Assembly: GCA_028023455.1 (NCBI GenBank)
Contig: JAQFVV010000032.1
Coordinates: 1,738,001 to 1,802,000, forward strand
DNA from: Epiperipatus broadwayi
Taxonomy: Eukaryota > Onychophora > Udeonychophora > Euonychophora > Peripatidae
Direction: 5' to 3'
DNA length: 64,000 nt
Position numbers and translations under genes: made by a program. This document shows, piece after piece, positions 12,162 to 24,311 of the stretch (position 1 is its first letter; each line of letters begins with the position of its first letter). A model generated the notes under the pieces. It was not told the DNA's origin. It did no database searches and was given only the letters and a program-made list of their open reading frames with translations.

Positions 12162-14061
12162 AATGCAACAAAGATAGCTGGTAGAAAAAAGCAGCAATTG
12201 ACTAATAAAATTTCTACTGAGACTAGAGAACTTATGAAGAAAAGAAGGAATATGAAGATATGCAAGAATGATGCATTAAAAAGAATTGAATATCTCGAAT
12301 TTTGTAAAATGGTGCGGAAAAGAGTTGAAAATGATATAAGAAAGTATAACTGTGAACTAGCAAGAAAAGCTGTAGAAGAAAATAAAAGTCTTAAGAATGT
12401 AAAACAACATTTTGGTATTGGTAGGAAATTTATATCTGCAATAAGGAAAAAAGATGGAATTATTACTAAAAAGAGGGATGACATTATGAAATTGGTAGAA
12501 GATTTTTATCAAGAATTATATAGTAATAAAGAACAAGTACCTCTTATATCTATTACATCTTCCGAATTGCCCAGAATTTTAAATGAAGAAGTGAGAAATG
12601 CAATTAAATGTATGAAAAAAGGAAAGGCTCCAGGTAATGATGGAATTATAATTGATATATTAAAAGAAGCAGGTGAAGAAACAGAAAAAATATTAGCAAA
12701 GTTATATACCAAATGTCTAAATGATAAAGATGTACCGGATGATTGGAAGAATGCAGTAATAATATTAATATTTAAAAAAAAAGGTGATAAAGAAGATATT
12801 AGAAATTACAGACCTATCAGCCTTTTATCAGTTTTATATAAAATTTTTACCAAGATAATTACAACTCGTCTACAGAGAACCTTGGATTTTCACCAACCAA
12901 GAGAACAAGCTGGATTTAAAAGTGGTTTTAGTACAGTAGATCATATTCAAGTATTGAGAGAAGTTATAGAAAGGACAAATGAATATGAGTTGTCATTATG
13001 TTTTGGATTTGTAGATTATGAAAAGGCATTTGATTCTATAAACATTTCTTCAGTGATTAAAGCATTGGATCATCAAGGTATAGATCCAGGATATTGTCAT
13101 ATTTTAAAGAATATTTATAAAAATGCAACAGCAACAATTAGATTACATAATGATACTGGGAAAGTCAACATTGAGAAAGGTGTAAGACAAGGTGACTCCA
13201 TATCTCCAAAACTTTTTACAGCAGTGCTGCAAGAAGTATTTTGTGGATTAAAATGGGAAACTAAAGGAGTGAAAGTAAATGGAGATTATTTAAGTCATTT
13301 AGATTTCGCAGATGATGTAGTTGTTTTTGCAAATAATGCTTCCGAGCTGCAGGAAATGTTGCAGGAGTTATCAGATGAAAGTAGGACTAAAGATAAATGT
13401 TAAAAAGACTAAAGTAATGTTTAATCGATTTGCTCAAAATATGAAAATAAAGATTGATTATGATGAATTAGAAGAAGTTAAGAGTTACAAATACCTTGGT
13501 CAGATTATTAATACAGATGGAAACATAATAGAGGAAATTAATCATAGAATTAAACTTGGTTGGAGTGCTTTTGGTAGAAATAACTTGATATTAAAAGGAA
13601 ATATGCCTATGTGTTTGAAAAGAAAGGTTTTTAACAAATGTGTTTTACCAGTTCTTACTTATGGATCTGAGACTTGGACACTTAATAGAAGAGCAATACA
13701 GAGACTTCAGACCACTCAAAGAAGTATGGAGAGATGTATGTTGGGAGTAACAAGAAGAGATCGAAAACGCAATGTATGGGTAAGAGAACAAACAGGTGTT
13801 ACTGACCTCATTGAAAAAATTAAAAGATTGAAGTGGAGTTGGGCTGGACATATTGCTAGAAGAGATGATAATAGATGGACAATTGAAATTTTAAACTGGA
13901 TTCCAAGAGATTGTAAAAGACCCAGAAGGAGACCACATGTAAGATGGATGGATGAAATAAGAAAATGTGTAGGGGTGATGTGGAGAAGAGAAGCTAAAGA
14001 TCGGAGAAGATGGATTAAACTTGGAGAGACCTTCATCCTGCAGTGGATTGATAATGGTTGA
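12162..14061 (+). pseudogene. reverse transcriptase of RTE LINE (one frameshift)
   Basis: This copies element RNA into DNA at the nicked target. The frame is open from 12162 to 13403 and resumes in another frame to the stop at 14061. Motifs in order are [10 protein letters not shown] (about 12802), [11 protein letters not shown] (about 12900), the first catalytic Asp in [10 protein letters not shown] (about 13006-13035), [13 protein letters not shown] (about 13180) and the catalytic FADD (about 13306-13317). The second frame continues with the thumb (YKYLGQIINTDG, about 13489) and the usual basic C-terminal region (RLKWSWAGHIARRD). A small deletion near 13380-13390, between AGT repeats, causes the frameshift and is the only visible lesion. 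There is no native start because the endonuclease half is inverted away. Confidence 0.9.
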
Positions 14062-14081
14062 TAATGATGATGATGATGATG
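14062..14081 (+). repeat. TGA microsatellite tail of the LINE
   Basis: Short GAT/TGA repeats follow the stop codon directly and are followed by the right target duplication. RTE elements typically end in such short tandem repeats rather than poly-A. Confidence 0.8.
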
Positions 14082-14094
14082 AATCAAAAAAAAG
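14082..14094 (+). repeat. target-site duplication, right copy
   Basis: AATC, eight A, then G. Partner of 11110-11123. Confidence 0.85.
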
Positions 14095-14394
14095 AGACTA
14101 TGTTGATTTCAAGAAATCGTCAAATGTTAATGAATTGCCAGTCATCAAATGTCAAGATAACAGAATTGTGGGAAATCTGAATTGAACTATGGGTATTGTT
14201 AAAAGTCTCGTTTTGATTATTCAATGTTATATAGTTGATAAAGACTACAAAATGTATAGTTGAAAGTACTTCTAAAATAATGTAATTTATGTAAATTGTA
14301 CTGTATTTTGATATATATATATAAGTGAACTCTTATCTAACCAAGAATAGGATTCTAGATCAGTTGATCATTTTATATATATATATGTATTGTA

Positions 14395-14658
14395 ACGATC
14401 CGGAGAATGGTACTTAACGTAAACTGCACTACAGGGCGCCATCTAGGCATTTGAACCTAGAAAAATTTATAAAGTAGGCAGATACGTAAGTAAAAAAAAA
14501 AAAAAATTTTTTTTTTTTTATTTTGATTCCTTTCGTTAGCCCATGTCACTAGCTCAGTGGAATAGCAGAGATTAAATAATATAATATCTTATCTAATTAT
14601 ATTTCAAGATTAAAAAAATAAATAAATAAAATAAGCCACTGCCAGTAATTAACACACA
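14395..14658. repeat. LTR-like repeat, copy 1
   Basis: It begins TGTAACGATCCGG and ends AATTAACACACA, so it has TG...CA termini. Its reverse complement aligns to 17374-17636 along most of its length, with common blocks ACTGGCAGTGGCTT, TATCTGCCTAC and CTAGGTTCAAAT. About 265 bp, the size of a small solo LTR. No matching second LTR or target duplication was found next to it, so the LTR assignment is an inference. Confidence 0.5.
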
Positions 14659-17373
14659 AACATTTATTTATTTCACATATATATAAGATTTAAAATTATT
14701 TTAGTATTAGTTTTACAGTTCAAAATTTAACCTACATTTTTAACTTTGATTTTTGACTTTAATTTACATTTAATTACTATTATATTCTAATTTTACATTT
14801 TTAATTAAGTTCGCACAGATAAATTTATGAAAGCTTGTTTATAATGTTGAATATAGATCGGTTACATAGATTCCACGGTCAAAAACATTTCAAAATAAAC
14901 ATAAACGATCAAAATACAAAATTATTGATTACTGACAATTGCGGAGGGAAATTTATACGTAACCCATTAGTATTCACCATAAGATACTTGCATTGTCACC
15001 AATAATTTAAAAGACATCCGAATAAATACATTTTAGATACTCACCGTAAGGTATCATTATTTATCGAATGTCTATATATTTTGATCAAATATGGAAACGC
15101 AAAACATAGTTAACCAATAAACAATCCATGCAAGTGTCTATAAACAACTTAAATTTAATGCATTTTTATTTAGGGTCGAGTATGAATAGACCAGATAAAT
15201 TTGCTTTTGAAAATAAACATTCTATCCCTATTTAACCTTAGGCTAAAATTCGCAGTCAAACTGGCATCAATCCATCTGATATATCGATGTATTCAATGTA
15301 ATTCAGAATACGGCAGCACCGGAAAGATTAAGAAAAGACAATGACTCTCAATCAGATAGGAATATTACATCTATCTAACGAGAAGAACAATAAAAAAAAA
15401 CTCCATAGAAAGGAACTGCGTTCTCCATCTTATAATTCCTTCCATAGGCAAACGGGTGAGTGCGGCGTATATATAAACGATTCTGCCAGTAGCGAATCTC
15501 CAACTACATCTACTAACTACATCAATATATCCAATCCATTGACCCAATTTAACAATGAAACAAATAACCTAAGATTACCCTCCCCTAATATAACTTTACA
15601 AATCTATACAGCCATTCACGCCCGACTTAAGTTTAACATTTATATAATTAATTTAACGAAAAACAAAAATCATGATAAAACTTAAAGAACAAAAAATAAA
15701 TAATATAAATGGAAATGATTTTAAATATGTATATATAAAAAAAAGGAAATACATCAAATAACATTATTAATAAATTAAGTTGGTCAGATAGGATAATATT
15801 GCAATCATTTAACTCTGGAAAGTTTAATTTAATGTTCATTATTTATAAAGTTCTTACGGTTTAAAACAGTTCCTCTTTATCCGTTGCTTGCCATGACGTG
15901 AATTCCCACACCGTCCTAAGATTGATATTCTGTTGGCCGATTTATTTATCCATCCAGAGGTTTTTGTTTTAACTGGTCCTCAATGTAGAAAAACGATAGT
16001 TCATTTCTCTTTCTTTCCTAGCAAAACTGAAGTGATTGAATCGTGCGTCTCTTCAATCGCTTCTCCCGCACCTCCACACTAACACCTATCTGTTACATCG
16101 TAATAATCATAATCCAGTCACTAATTAATAATTTCCAAATTTTCCTTTTATACATATTCGAAGGATTGACTTGGCATTATGTCATCGATGTGATGATCCT
16201 TTTCGTTGAGGTCCGATTTCCCAATGGATTTATTTCATTTGCTAAAAGTTTCTATTGTTTTCCCATCTGACCGATGTTTTTACATTTAGATGCCCAAGGC
16301 TGTTTTACATTTGACTAATTAAATTTATCATTTCCATTTCTGATTAATTAACCTGTTTTCCAAATCAAAGATATATTTAAAGATATAATTTTATCTCCAA
16401 ATCTCTTTAAAATTTAGTTTTAAAATACTTTTTCTTTAATAAAGTTTTATTTTAATAATTTTTCATTATCTGTGCGATTTAATATATACGAGTTTAAGAT
16501 GATATTTAATTTCAATTTTTAATTCTTAAAGAAAATTTTTAAATGCGAACTTTTTAATTTACTTTCATGTTTAATAAATATAAAAAAAAAAAAAACAATG
16601 TAACGAACGTCTGTGCTCATTACAGTATTAAGTTTGCTAATCAATTGTTTACATTTTTTTTATTTTTTTGTTTATTAAATAACTAAATTATTAAATTTAA
16701 AGTTGAAGGTAGATGGCTGCATAGAGTCATTAAGTTGGGGCTAGGTCATATGGGATTAATTTCAGACTATTTGTTTCAAAGTTGAGTCGATACTCATAGA
16801 GGGATATATGGGTGTTTATATCAATGTAATGTGAAGTGTGTTAGCATACAGGGCACCATTTCCAAATGAATGCATGGTCCAGAGGTGTAGCCATCATGTT
16901 GCAATGGGAACATATGTATTCCCTACAACAATGATCTCTTTTTGCTGTATGGATAGGGACTTTACTCCCTCCATATAAAGCATTTCTTTTTAATGTTTTA
17001 TATATATTATTCCTTCACTAGAAAGACACAAATTTCTGTAATGGATAAGGATCTTTTTTTAAAATAATATGCTGCAGATACACATTCCAGTCAGCATGGT
17101 TTTATGCTAACATCTTCATATTGCATTGGTTGCATCTGTATATCAAGAAGTGAACATTGATTTAGCTACAAACTTTTAGCCTGAGGTTAAATGTCCTGAA
17201 AAGTTTTTAATTGTGTGGTCTATGTAGCTCAACATTCTAAAATATTAAAGTATATAAATATCCATCTGTGCAAACTTACTCAGATATTAAAACTTTTAAG
17301 TTTAAAATAATATAAAAACAAAACTAAAGCAATATTAAATATTTCTCAAAATTTATATATGTGTGTAAATGAA
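14659..17373. other. AT-rich stretch, possible internal region of unknown element
   Basis: A 114-codon plus-strand frame (15341-15685) rich in Asn, Thr and Ser has no recognisable motif. A less AT-rich patch at about 15860-16110 contains CpG, and TGTAACGA recurs at about 16600, but I could not connect it with the LTR-like repeat at 14395. No gene can be called. Confidence 0.45.
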
Positions 17374-17636
17374 AGTTTTTGTGATTATTACTGGCAGTGG
17401 CTTGTTTTATTTGTATATATTTTTAAATACTGACATACTTTTAAGGATTTATATATACATAAATCTCAGCTACTCCATAAGCTCAGCGACTAGGGCTAAT
17501 GGTTTATAAAAGTTGGATCTTTCCCAAAGTGTATCTGCCTACATTATAAATTTTCTAGGTTCAAATAGCCTAGTGGCACTCTGTATGGCAGATAGAGAAA
17601 GTGACCATTCTTCCCTGACCATTATAATATATATAA
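17374..17636. repeat. LTR-like repeat, copy 2 (inverted relative to copy 1)
   Basis: Diverged inverted copy of 14395-14658. The distance between the two (about 2.7 kb) and their opposite orientation argue against them being the two LTRs of one element. Confidence 0.5.
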
Positions 17637-20600
17637 TACATAGTAACTTGTACACTTGCCTCCCATACAAACCTGAAGTTAAAATATAGATAAAACTGTA
17701 AAAATTTTAAATATTAAACCAAATTAAGATCTTTTCAGATAATTTGCCATAGTGAATCCAACAAAACAACAGCATTGTTTTTTCTTTACAATTTTTTTTT
17801 ATATGACTTCTGCTTTATTTCTATATTTGATATAGAGTACAGAAATCAAGCTGCTGATAGAGTCCACAGATGACATTTAATGAATAATTTTTATATATAA
17901 AAATTAACTGTAAACAATCATTATCCAATAGCCAAACAATAAAATCATCTGTTGTCTTGTAGAATATGGTATTAGTTCATCGAAGCAAATACTGTAAAAG
18001 TTTTATATATTTTTTCCCTGTGATTTTAATATTTATTTTTATATTTATTTTATTAGCCCCAATAATTTAGTTAATTTGATATAGACTCAGTTGTTATGAG
18101 CTTACCATGTTATCAGGCATTTTCATGTACTATTTGGGACAATCAGATTGTGTGTTTTTGCAACAAAATTTCCTATCTTTAATTATAAACACAGAAATTA
18201 TAATTCCATTTTGTTGCATCTAAGCAAACTGGGTAAATATGATTATATAAAATATGCATAACAATGAGATGGATTAAATAAAGATGATGTCTTTAATTAT
18301 GATTATTCACAAGGCCAATAATCAATGACACATTTTGGAACTGTTTTTAGATATGGTTTTGCAGATTTATTTAGAAATTTTCTACTTCAACTTTGAAAAG
18401 ATTTAGGCAAGTTTGTCTCAAGTTGATATGATAGATTGCTCATTTAAAAACAGTTCTAATGTTAATAATGGCCAGAGTGGTAATGTAGAAATTAGAGATG
18501 GCGATAAAAGTTAAGAAGGTATCAAAGATTAAATTTGATGTAGGGACTTTTAACAAAACTTATTTTGCAAATGAGGAAAATTTAATTGAATAGGCAAATG
18601 ATCATAAGATTTTTTGGGATGGTAATTCATTGATTTAAAAAAAAGACTGCATGATGTTTAATTCATTGTAGGACATAACTTAATATTTTATATTCTTGGA
18701 ATTTCTCAGTGCTTCACTGAAAAGCTATTGATATTAAAAAATTCAATGTTTATGCTTCAGACAAAAAAAATTTCTTCCTAAAGTCTTCAATGGATATGTT
18801 GGTAAAAGCATATATTATGGCTCAAAGTTTGGGAAATAATGATATTAGCTCTGAAAAATCAAACAATCTGTTGTGTTAACTTATAACATTACTTGACTAT
18901 TATAAACATTTCATTTAGTTAAAAAGATGCACTTAAAACAATGATATATTAGGAATTATTTTATAGTTAGAAGTCAATAAAATGAGAGGGGCATTAAAAT
19001 TAGGTCCTAATTGTGACTGTATTAAGAAATACAACATTTGCTTGTTTAAAAAATAAAAATAAATGAAGGAATGCATGAAGTAAATTTCAATGGCTTTTAC
19101 TATTAGACATATCAATTTGAATTTTTAGGCTGTTTATGTGGCTAACATGTGGAATCTGCTTTGAATATAAATAAATATGTTTCTTAAATCCAGAAAAAAG
19201 TTCTTGATCACTTTTCTGATATTAATTTTATTAATGATTAAACTGAAATGTAATATTCTCTGCTTGGATCAATAACCAATGAAAGTAAAGCTTGTAATAA
19301 AAACTATGAAGGTTTTATGGCAGAAATTCAAATACTGATTATAGCTACTTACAGATTATTTATTTTGATTCATTAAATGTAACATATGAATCCAGAAAAC
19401 AATGTTGTAAGCCTATTAAATGGAAATTATTGGCAGAATTTTGGTAACTTCTAATTATATATACATCCTATTGATTTATTTAGTTTAATCGGAGATATCC
19501 CGTTAGATGAAATTAAAATAATTATTTGCAATTTTAAAAATTAAAATTTATAAGGATTATAATGCCACCTTTGAACAAGTTATAAAAAATGCTACATTTT
19601 CATGAAAACTATTGAAAAATTTGGGAAGGTATAGATCCATAAATTAGGCTTCCTAATTTTAATGATGCTGCTTTTGTTATAATATAAATGGTATAGAAAA
19701 GATTATAGTAATTATTATTGTAATTATATCGGTGATTAAAGTGAAAGTATTTGTCAAAATTTATTGATTTTTTTTCCTGTCATAGATGAATAGTTATTAG
19801 TAATTTATCACTAAAAGATATGGTTTTGCTGTTAGACAAATTCAAGAAATATGTGTTGTAAGCAACAGTATAATTTATATATTGCTTTTCCTAATTTGGA
19901 CAAGACACAGTTAATCAAAAAAGTTTGTGGAAATATTTGGAAGTAGATGGTAGTCCATAGAAGTTTATTCTTATAATATAATAGCTATATATGACATAAA
20001 TAAAAGTGCTACTTAACGCTGGATAAAAATAATCTGAGATATTTAAAATGAAAATTAATGTTAAACAGAAATATGTTTTGTCTCCAATTTTGATTTTTAT
20101 TTTGATGATAGTGATCTTTAGATCAATTTATACTTAATTTCATAAAGCAGGTGCTGGAAATGTGATATAGAGTTTGTTAATATTTTAATTTGAAATGATT
20201 ACAAGCAAAATCCCAGATATATTTTTGATTTCTAGATTTATTATCTGATGATGACTATATTCTTTTGTAACAAAATCTAAAATAAAAATTCATTTATTGG
20301 AACTGGAAACAAAGTGAACAGAATTGTTATAATGAATCAAATATCATTGTAAATATAAAATAAACAAGGAAATAAACAAAAAACATGTAAATATTTTTTT
20401 TTACATTTTACTGAAGAAATATAATGTTTCAATTTTTAAAGTTAAAAAAATATTGGCATAAACAATATCTATAGTTATATTCTATTGTATAAGAATATTC
20501 ACCAAAGTTCAAATGAAAGAAAGAAGACATGGTTATGCAAATACCCTAATGACCTAATAGAAGTTTAATTTAATTTTTAAACATTTGCAATAAAAATACA

Positions 20601-22424
20601 TATGGAATTGTTGGAAAGGTGAGTTAAAACTAGAAAATTAAATGTTAACTGCATAAGAATGATTAATGTTAAATGAAAATAGTTGATATTTTAAATAAAT
20701 AGGTATATATTCAAATAATAGAGATAAACAATTTTTTTACATTAACACACTAAAAATAAATAAAATAATTATTTTTTCATCCACAATTGGTTTTTAGATT
20801 TACCTTGAAATAAAAGCATGGGGATCTAAAAATTAATTAAGTCAATTCCTTGTTGTAAAAAAATAGGAATCGAGTTGATTTTTGGATACCAACTCCTCAT
20901 GATTTTATATCAAGTTAAATTGAAAAACCCCAATTGGGATAAAGAAACAATTATTTTTTGTTTGTTTTTAATGCATGGTCAACAAAATCATTTAATATGA
21001 AAAATGTTATCTCTATTATTTTTAAGTTTTTAGTATTGGCACAGTAAAAAAAACATAAAACTACATAATACTTTAAATTGACTGGGTACTTATAGTTGAT
21101 ATATATCACTAGATATTTCTGCTATAATTTAAAATGTGTACCCTTTATGTATGTATCATATTTAGTATGTGTACATAATAAAATATGTATTATATAAGTG
21201 ATTAAAATTAAAATATTCTTTGAAGTGAAAAGTGTTTAACATTTTTAGTTTGATTGGAAATTTTTATATTGTAACAAAAACTCACCAAATTTCACTTAAT
21301 ATATATAATTTTACTTTAAATCAATTTCATATATATATATCACTAGATATTTCTGCAGCCAGTTAATATATATATATATTCTTTATGTACATATATTTAG
21401 GATGTGTAAATAATTATATATGTATAAGAAATCAATAAATAATTTTTAGTTAATGATAAAGTCCAATTTTTCTGTTTAAAATTGTCATTTTTTTTATTTG
21501 AAATTTTTAACCCCCCCCCTGGTGAGTCTTATTTTAAACAGATGAAAGTTTTAAAAATAATTTTTAACCATGATACATGAAATACTGAATATTTTGATAT
21601 TTTCTGCCTTCTGTTCCATATCTAAGAAATTAGGTGACCTATTGAAAAGATGAGTGTCATATATGAATTAGCCTGATATTAATTAATTGCTAATTGTAAG
21701 CAATTCTTCTTAATTTAAATATATTTAATCTCAATTTTAAAATTTCATTCTAATTTGATCAAGATCAAAAGCTAACAAATAAACCAATTTTTCAAATTCA
21801 ATAAAAGCTTTTAAAAATGCTGCCAATTGAATTATGGGATGTGCTTTATGTGAAATTATATCATCTTTAGTTATGGACAATTTAGAAATAAAAATATTTA
21901 ATAAATATATAAATAGAAAATACATTATTTTAAATAATAGATGTATTGATGCTATATCAATTATTGGAAACAAAAGAATAATTAATGTTATTTATAAATA
22001 ATTAAATAATAAAATCAAATATATTAAGGAAGAATCTATCTTTTACAATTTTTTTTATATAGCATGTTTGATAATAACTATCAGTAAAACTTCTTACAAA
22101 CAATGCTGATATCGTTAAATAAGACTGGATTCTTTTTACTATGGCTATGTCAACAATTAGAAACAATTAAGAATTTCAAGCAAAGAAAATATTTCTGATT
22201 TAATATATTTATAATTTTGCTTTTCAATATATATATATATATTATTGTTATATTCGTAAATTAAAATATAATACAAAGTTAATAATAATAAATGTAATAA
22301 CAAATAATACAAATGCTAAAATAATTGGATAAAAATATCATAGAATAAAAATAAGGTTTGCAAATTACTGACAATTAATAAACCTAATAGATCAGAAGAA
22401 AAACCTGTCTAAAAATCTAACTTT
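17637..22424. other. AT-rich stretch, no gene recognised
   Basis: No convincing coding region or RNA gene. Plus-strand frames between about 18430 and 20300 are less broken than expected in places but carry no motif I can name. A direct repeat of about 90 bp around the block TATCACTAGATATTTCTG occurs at about 21105-21180 and 21335-21415. Confidence 0.5.
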
Positions 22425-22439
22425 AAAAAAGGCTGACTT

Positions 22440-22535
22440 TTTTTTTTTCATGTGTCAAAGCATCAGCCGGGAAGCGAACCCGGGACAACTGCTTGTAAGG
22501 CAGCTATGCTACCCACTCGACTACCAATGCTTGAC
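22440..22535 (-). mobile_element. tRNA-derived SINE, copy 1
   Basis: The minus strand carries a 71-nt tRNA-like body (22530-22460) with pairing acceptor ends (GCATTGG with CTGATGC), an anticodon-like loop CTTACAA and a TTCG-type T arm with a good B box (GGGTTCGCTTCC). The D arm pairs poorly. A short tail and an A run (seen as T on the plus strand at 22438-22448) follow. Imperfect duplications flank it: 22425-22439 and 22536-22551. The tail, the duplications and two relatives in this window indicate a SINE rather than a working tRNA gene. Confidence 0.75.
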
Positions 22536-22551
22536 AAAAAAAGACTAACTT

Positions 22552-24171
22552 GAAGAATATCACCTTATGAGAAATAAAATTCCAGTCATAAATACAAATC
22601 TATATACAATTGGGTATTGGAAAATGTATGGTTCATACAAATTATAAATTGTTGTTCAAACTACAATTTGTCAAATCATAAGACAAACATATTTGTAAGC
22701 CTTAGTTACCAATTTAATTCACCTAATTCAAATTATTGGCTTCATTTTTCAAAGCAATTTTATCTCTAATTATCAATGCGTCTTATCAAACATAAAGTAA
22801 TTAGTCTTATACAATATTTGAAATATTATATTTATTTTATCAATGATATACATTTTAAATAAAGATAAAATCTATCATATAACTTCATAAATTATAACAT
22901 TATAATGCACTAAAACTAAATTTAATATACTTTCTTTCATGTATCTTTTGTAAACAAATAATTTTAAATTAATAATATTAACTTTTCAAAACTAAATTGA
23001 AATTTAAACTTCAAAAATTATTTTTTCATATAAATATCTCATTTCACAAAAGATTTGCCGGAAAAATAAAATTATTTTTAGTTTAATTATTATTTTAAAA
23101 AATAAATAAAAAAAATTTAAATAAAAAAGGCTTACTTTTATTTTATAATTTAATAGCATAATCTAAGTAAATTGTTATTATAATGCTTAAGAGAAAATGA
23201 CTATACCAATGAACATAAATGTCATAATAAATGTCATTGTTTATTACATAACATGAATGTAGAAAATATATTAGATCATTTTTGTTTGTTCTTTGGACAT
23301 CTTTCTAAGGTTTTGATTTTGTTTTCAATTTAGTTCTCTTAATTATTTAATCATAATTTTAGTAGTAAAACAGAAAAAAAAAACATGAACATATCGCATA
23401 ACAATTTCAGCTATGACCCAGAAAAATGGAATAGCAAAACAATTGGGAAGGGGGCGGGGGATTTGTAAGCTGAAGAATGAAAAAACTATCACAAATTTAA
23501 GTTATAAATATGGAACGTCTTTATAAACTGAAAGATGAAATTTAAAATGCACATGGGAGTGAAAAGAATTTCTATATTAATTAAGCAATTCATATTGTAA
23601 TGTCATAGAATAGATAAAATTATTAATATGGATTAATGGAAAACAAATGACAAGCTGCAGCATTATTGTTAAATTTGTATGCTTTTAAATTTGTATGCTC
23701 TTAGTTGTGGATGCAATATATAAAACTAAAATATAATAAATTAATTTTGTATATATTATTTTATTTTTGATTTTGTATTATATATATTTTTAATGTTTAA
23801 ATGTGTGTAAAATGGTAACTTTATTTTAGGTTGTGAGTCAGGAACCAATAATCACTAAATGCATGCATTCCAGGGTATCACTGAATGACCATGCATTTAG
23901 AAAACACACATCTGAAATTAATCACATTTACTGAATGGCATTCCACTATATTAATGTTTTACTTCAAACAAATAAAAGCTATGTCTTTAATAATTTTTAA
24001 TACATAAAAAGTATATAAAACAATATTGTATTATATATCTGTAAAATAATTGCATTTCTATAAGTTCATTAATTTTTGCTTTGAATAACTTAATTTTTAA
24101 ACATTTTTTGAATATTATTATTTATACAATTAATTTATTCATTCTCGCTATTTTAATTATGATCAATATAT
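22552..24171. other. AT-rich stretch, no gene recognised
   Basis: Nothing beyond AT-rich simple sequence was found. A short GC run lies at about 23449-23460. Confidence 0.6.
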
Positions 24172-24183
24172 TAATATTTCTAT

Positions 24184-24299
24184 GATTTTTTTTCCATATG
24201 TCATAGCATCGGCCGGGAGGCGAATCTGCAACAACCGTCTGCAACCAACTGCTTGCTTGCAAGGCAGCTGCACTGACCTCTCAGCTAACAATGCTTGAC
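24184..24299 (-). mobile_element. tRNA-derived SINE, copy 2, with exact target duplication
   Basis: Same family as 22440-22535, with a longer tRNA-like head that contains a short internal duplication (the CAACTGCTTG and CAACCAACTG blocks). The A-rich tail appears as a T run at 24185-24193. The 12-bp duplication TAATATTTCTAT occurs exactly at 24172-24183 and 24300-24311, fixing both ends of the insertion. Confidence 0.85.
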
Positions 24300-24311
24300 T
24301 AATATTTCTAT

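Larger units (their letters stand above)
11124..14081 (+). mobile_element. full-length RTE-type LINE with 5' inversion
   Basis: A single non-LTR retrotransposon insertion bounded by 13-14-bp duplications (11110-11123 and 14082-14094). The 3' half (12162-14081) is in plus orientation: reverse transcriptase, stop at 14061, then a short TGA-repeat tail typical of RTE-clade 3' ends. The 5' half (5' UTR plus endonuclease) is inverted, occupying 12163-11124 on the minus strand. The endonuclease piece ends where the reverse transcriptase piece begins in the element's original order. This is the structure produced by twin priming during target-primed reverse transcription. The near-open frames indicate a young insertion. 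Confidence 0.88.
11003..14323. mobile_element. palindromic MITE interrupted by an RTE LINE
   Basis: The left arm 11003-11123 is the reverse complement of the right arm at about 14204-14323. Shared blocks include TTGAATAATCAAAA, TAGTCTTTATCAACTATATAAC and ACAGTACAATTTACATAAATTA. With the LINE and one target duplication removed, the original element is about 360 bp: two arms of about 120 bp around 110 bp of interior (14095-14203). Both ends run into TA repeats. It has no coding capacity. Confidence 0.75.

Noticed and set aside
12039-12197. Upstream extension of the endonuclease frame to a Met at 12197
   Set aside because: It runs through the LINE 5' UTR and across the inversion junction. Met 12038 directly precedes the conserved start of the domain.
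15341-15685. 114-codon open frame as a gene
   Set aside because: No start context, family or repeat support. Composition follows the AT-rich background.
20240-20290. CTGATGA at about 20247 and other isolated occurrences (25924, 42548, 47290)
   Set aside because: None is followed by a short hairpin and GAAA. Chance matches.
22460-22530. A functional tRNA gene with anticodon UAC
   Set aside because: The D arm pairs poorly, an A-tail and flanking duplications are present, and two related copies with altered anticodon arms exist.
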